From Nocardioides sp. Root240 (GTDB lineage Bacteria > Actinomycetota > Actinomycetes > Propionibacteriales > Nocardioidaceae): DNA of 64,000 bases. A program made the translations under genes and the position numbers. A model generated the notes under the pieces. It was not told the DNA's origin, made no database searches, and saw nothing but the letters and a program-made list of their open reading frames with translations. Position 1 is the first letter of the stretch. Every line of letters starts with the position of its first letter. This document shows positions 62,631 to 64,000 of this stretch, in pieces. The DNA lies in the NCBI RefSeq assembly GCF_001428825.1, contig NZ_LMIT01000002.1, positions 1 to 64,000 of the forward strand, read 5' to 3'.

Positions 62631-63638
62631 GTGGTGGACAGAACCTGGAGCACCGACACCTACCCGGTCGAGCAGCAGCTGGCGTACTGGGCCGATGTGG
62701 TGTGCCAGGCATTCACCCCCCTCGCGCCCACCCGCGGACGCGAGCACATCGACCGGAGCCGCACGCCCATCGGGCTGGAAGGCTGGGTCCGATCCACCCG
62801 CCTCGGCGAGACGAATGCAGCCGAGATCGCCTCCTGCACCCAGCTCCTTCGTCACGGACCCCGAGAAGTCCGGCAGTCCCCGAGCGAGGAGGTCTTCGTC
62901 AACCTCCAGCTGGCGGGCTCTTGCAAGGGCGAGCAGGGCGACCGGCGGCTACTGATCGGGCCCGGGCAGATCGGGATCTACGACACGACGGCGCCGTACA
63001 CCCTCGAGTTCGAGGAGGCCGGCGACGGCCAGGCCTGGCGCGTGCTGTCGTTTCGCGTCCCACGGACCAAGGTCGCCGGGATCATGCCGGCGGACAGCAG
63101 GATCGGAGGTCGCGGCATCGACCGCGAACACGGTGCCTCGAGAGTGGCCATCGACATGATGCTGAGCATCTGGGAGTCCCGTGGGCATCTCACGCCGGCC
63201 GCGCAGCTGGCGCTCGACGACAGCTTCGCCCAGGTTCTCGCCACTGCTCTCGGAGCGTTCGACGGGGCCACGATCGAGGACCGCGCCGCCCGCGACGCGG
63301 CATTGAGGACCGCCGCCACGCGCTACGCCCGCAGCCGCATCAGGAGTGGGCGAGTCCTCGCTGAGGACGCCGCCGGTCATGTCGGAATCTCCGTGCGCAA
63401 GCTCCACCAGCTCTTCTCGAACGACGGCGCATCCTTCGGATCAGTCGTACGCCAGCTTCGCCTGGAGCAGGTCGCACGCGAGCTGCGCGTCCAACCATCG
63501 GTGAATGTGGCCGACCTGGCACATGCGTGGGGGTTCTCCGACAGCTCCCACATGATCCGGCTCTTCAGGGAGCGCTACGGCTGCACCCCGACCGAGTACC
63601 GGTCGAGGACGGAGTGGACCGCGCGGACGACGAGTTGA
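62631..63638 (+). CDS. AraC-family regulator (FeaR/NphR-like)
   Basis: 335 residues. An N-terminal AraC-binding-like domain (about 15-200) and a C-terminal pair of helix-turn-helices (about 235-325; DAAGHVGISVRKLHQLF and VADLAHAWGFSDSSHMIRLF). FeaR- and NphR-type members control catabolism of aromatic amines or phenols, so it may activate the upstream dehydrogenase pair. Start GTG 62631 is followed by a second GTG. Confidence 0.88.
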   Translation: MVDRTWSTDTYPVEQQLAYWADVVCQAFTPLAPTRGREHIDRSRTPIGLEGWVRSTRLGETNAAEIASCTQLLRHGPREVRQSPSEEVFVNLQLAGSCKGEQGDRRLLIGPGQIGIYDTTAPYTLEFEEAGDGQAWRVLSFRVPRTKVAGIMPADSRIGGRGIDREHGASRVAIDMMLSIWESRGHLTPAAQLALDDSFAQVLATALGAFDGATIEDRAARDAALRTAATRYARSRIRSGRVLAEDAAGHVGISVRKLHQLFSNDGASFGSVVRQLRLEQVARELRVQPSVNVADLAHAWGFSDSSHMIRLFRERYGCTPTEYRSRTEWTARTTS

Positions 63639-63781
63639 GATCGGTGGAGAGCCTGACCGTCGGCGGATCAGTCGTGACGGGGGTGGTCGGTGATGGTCGT
63701 CAGTGGGTTCTACTGCGGACTGGCTGCGGACCAGACTGCTCAGAAAATTGGAGAAACCGCAGGTCAGAGACCAGGTTGGGG
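63639..63781. other. Spacer between the AraC gene and rnpB
   Basis: 143 bp holding no gene. CAGAAAATTGGAGAAACC is locally AT-richer. It would include the rnpB 3' flank; no clear terminator stem with T-run is visible on the minus strand. Confidence 0.5.
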
Positions 63782-64000
63782 ACGGGCTGGCCTGTAAGCC
63801 GGGTTCTGTGATCGGCGACCATCCATCTAGGGCTGCCGTTGCCGACAGCCTCGAGCGACCTACCCGCACACTCGGACGAGCCGCCCTCGAACGTGTGCTG
63901 TCTGGTCTTGCTCCGGGTGGGGTTTGCCGAGCTGCACCGGTCGCCCGGTGCACTGGTGGGCTCTTGCCCCACCGTTTCACCCTTACCGCCTCCCGGAGGA
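63782..64000 (-). ncRNA. rnpB: RNase P RNA (class A), 3' part
   Basis: Read on the minus strand the end of the window shows GGTGGGGCAAGAGCCCACCA, CCGGGCGACCGGTGCAGC, CAAACCCCACCCGGAGCAAG, GGGTAGGTCGCTCGAGGC, CTAGATGGATGGTCGCC and ACAGAACCCGGCTTACAGGC. These are the conserved blocks of bacterial RNase P RNA up to its 3' end. The 5' part lies beyond the window. The 3' end is approximate. Confidence 0.94.

Noticed and set aside
63639..64000. Attachment-site duplication of the rnpB end
   Set aside because: I looked for copies of the rnpB 3' end and of tRNA-Val elsewhere in the window and saw none, so no integrative element is claimed.

Overview
The window is high-GC actinobacterial DNA from both strands, most like the Nocardioidaceae/Nocardioides group. 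That placement is an inference from gene content and codon use. Supporting features are a FasR-fabD-fabH-acpP-fabF cluster, homodimeric AceE, DUF3145 and DUF3052 proteins, an RNase HI/phosphatase fusion, and GTG starts that often overlap the previous stop by 4 bp. The window begins in the last bases of a 5S rRNA gene, at the end of an rRNA operon, and ends inside rnpB on the minus strand.

Layout. 1-3.6 kb: 5S end, TPR protein, anchored protein, alpha/beta hydrolase, DUF3145. 3.7-8.5 kb: fatty acid synthesis cluster on the minus strand under a PucR-type regulator (fasR). 8.6-18.8 kb: housekeeping metabolism (hydrolase, aceE, DUF3052, two acyl-CoA synthetases, AhpE-like peroxiredoxin), tRNA-Val(TAC), and a repetitive coiled-coil protein.

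18.8-51.6 kb is dominated by aerobic cobalamin biosynthesis. Three transcription units each begin with a cobalamin riboswitch: cobN-cobF-ferredoxin-like-cobQ-cobK (+), cbtB-cbtA-cobD-SDR (-), and an eleven-gene run cobG-cobH-cobIJ-cobL-cobM-chlID-bluB-cobO-cobB-cobC-lipoprotein (-). Late nucleotide-loop genes cobU, cobS and cobT follow at 49.3-51.6 kb, and an RNase HI/CobC-type phosphatase fusion lies at 45.7 kb. Together these cover most steps from precorrin-2 to cobalamin, with predicted cobalt uptake (CbtAB) and lower-ligand synthesis (BluB). The first methyltransferase (cobA) and a CobR-type reductase are not in the window. The cobG product looks C-terminally truncated and has only two cysteines.

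Between and after these lie a QorR/Qor2-like redox pair, a secreted vWA protein, a Nif3-like protein, YaaA, an RNB ribonuclease, a 2'-5' RNA ligase-like protein and two genes of unknown function. A small multidrug resistance-type transporter sits under a clear guanidine-III riboswitch. A Fic protein has a possible N-terminal frameshift. From about 58.8 kb to rnpB the content looks accessory: a gene-poor stretch with a possible IS3-type transposase remnant, then an acyl-CoA dehydrogenase-like protein, an aldehyde dehydrogenase and an AraC-type regulator. Long palindromes at 23.63-23.69, 41.26 and 46.90-47.02 kb suggest dispersed palindromic repeats, one of them inside the linker of the CobI-CobJ fusion.
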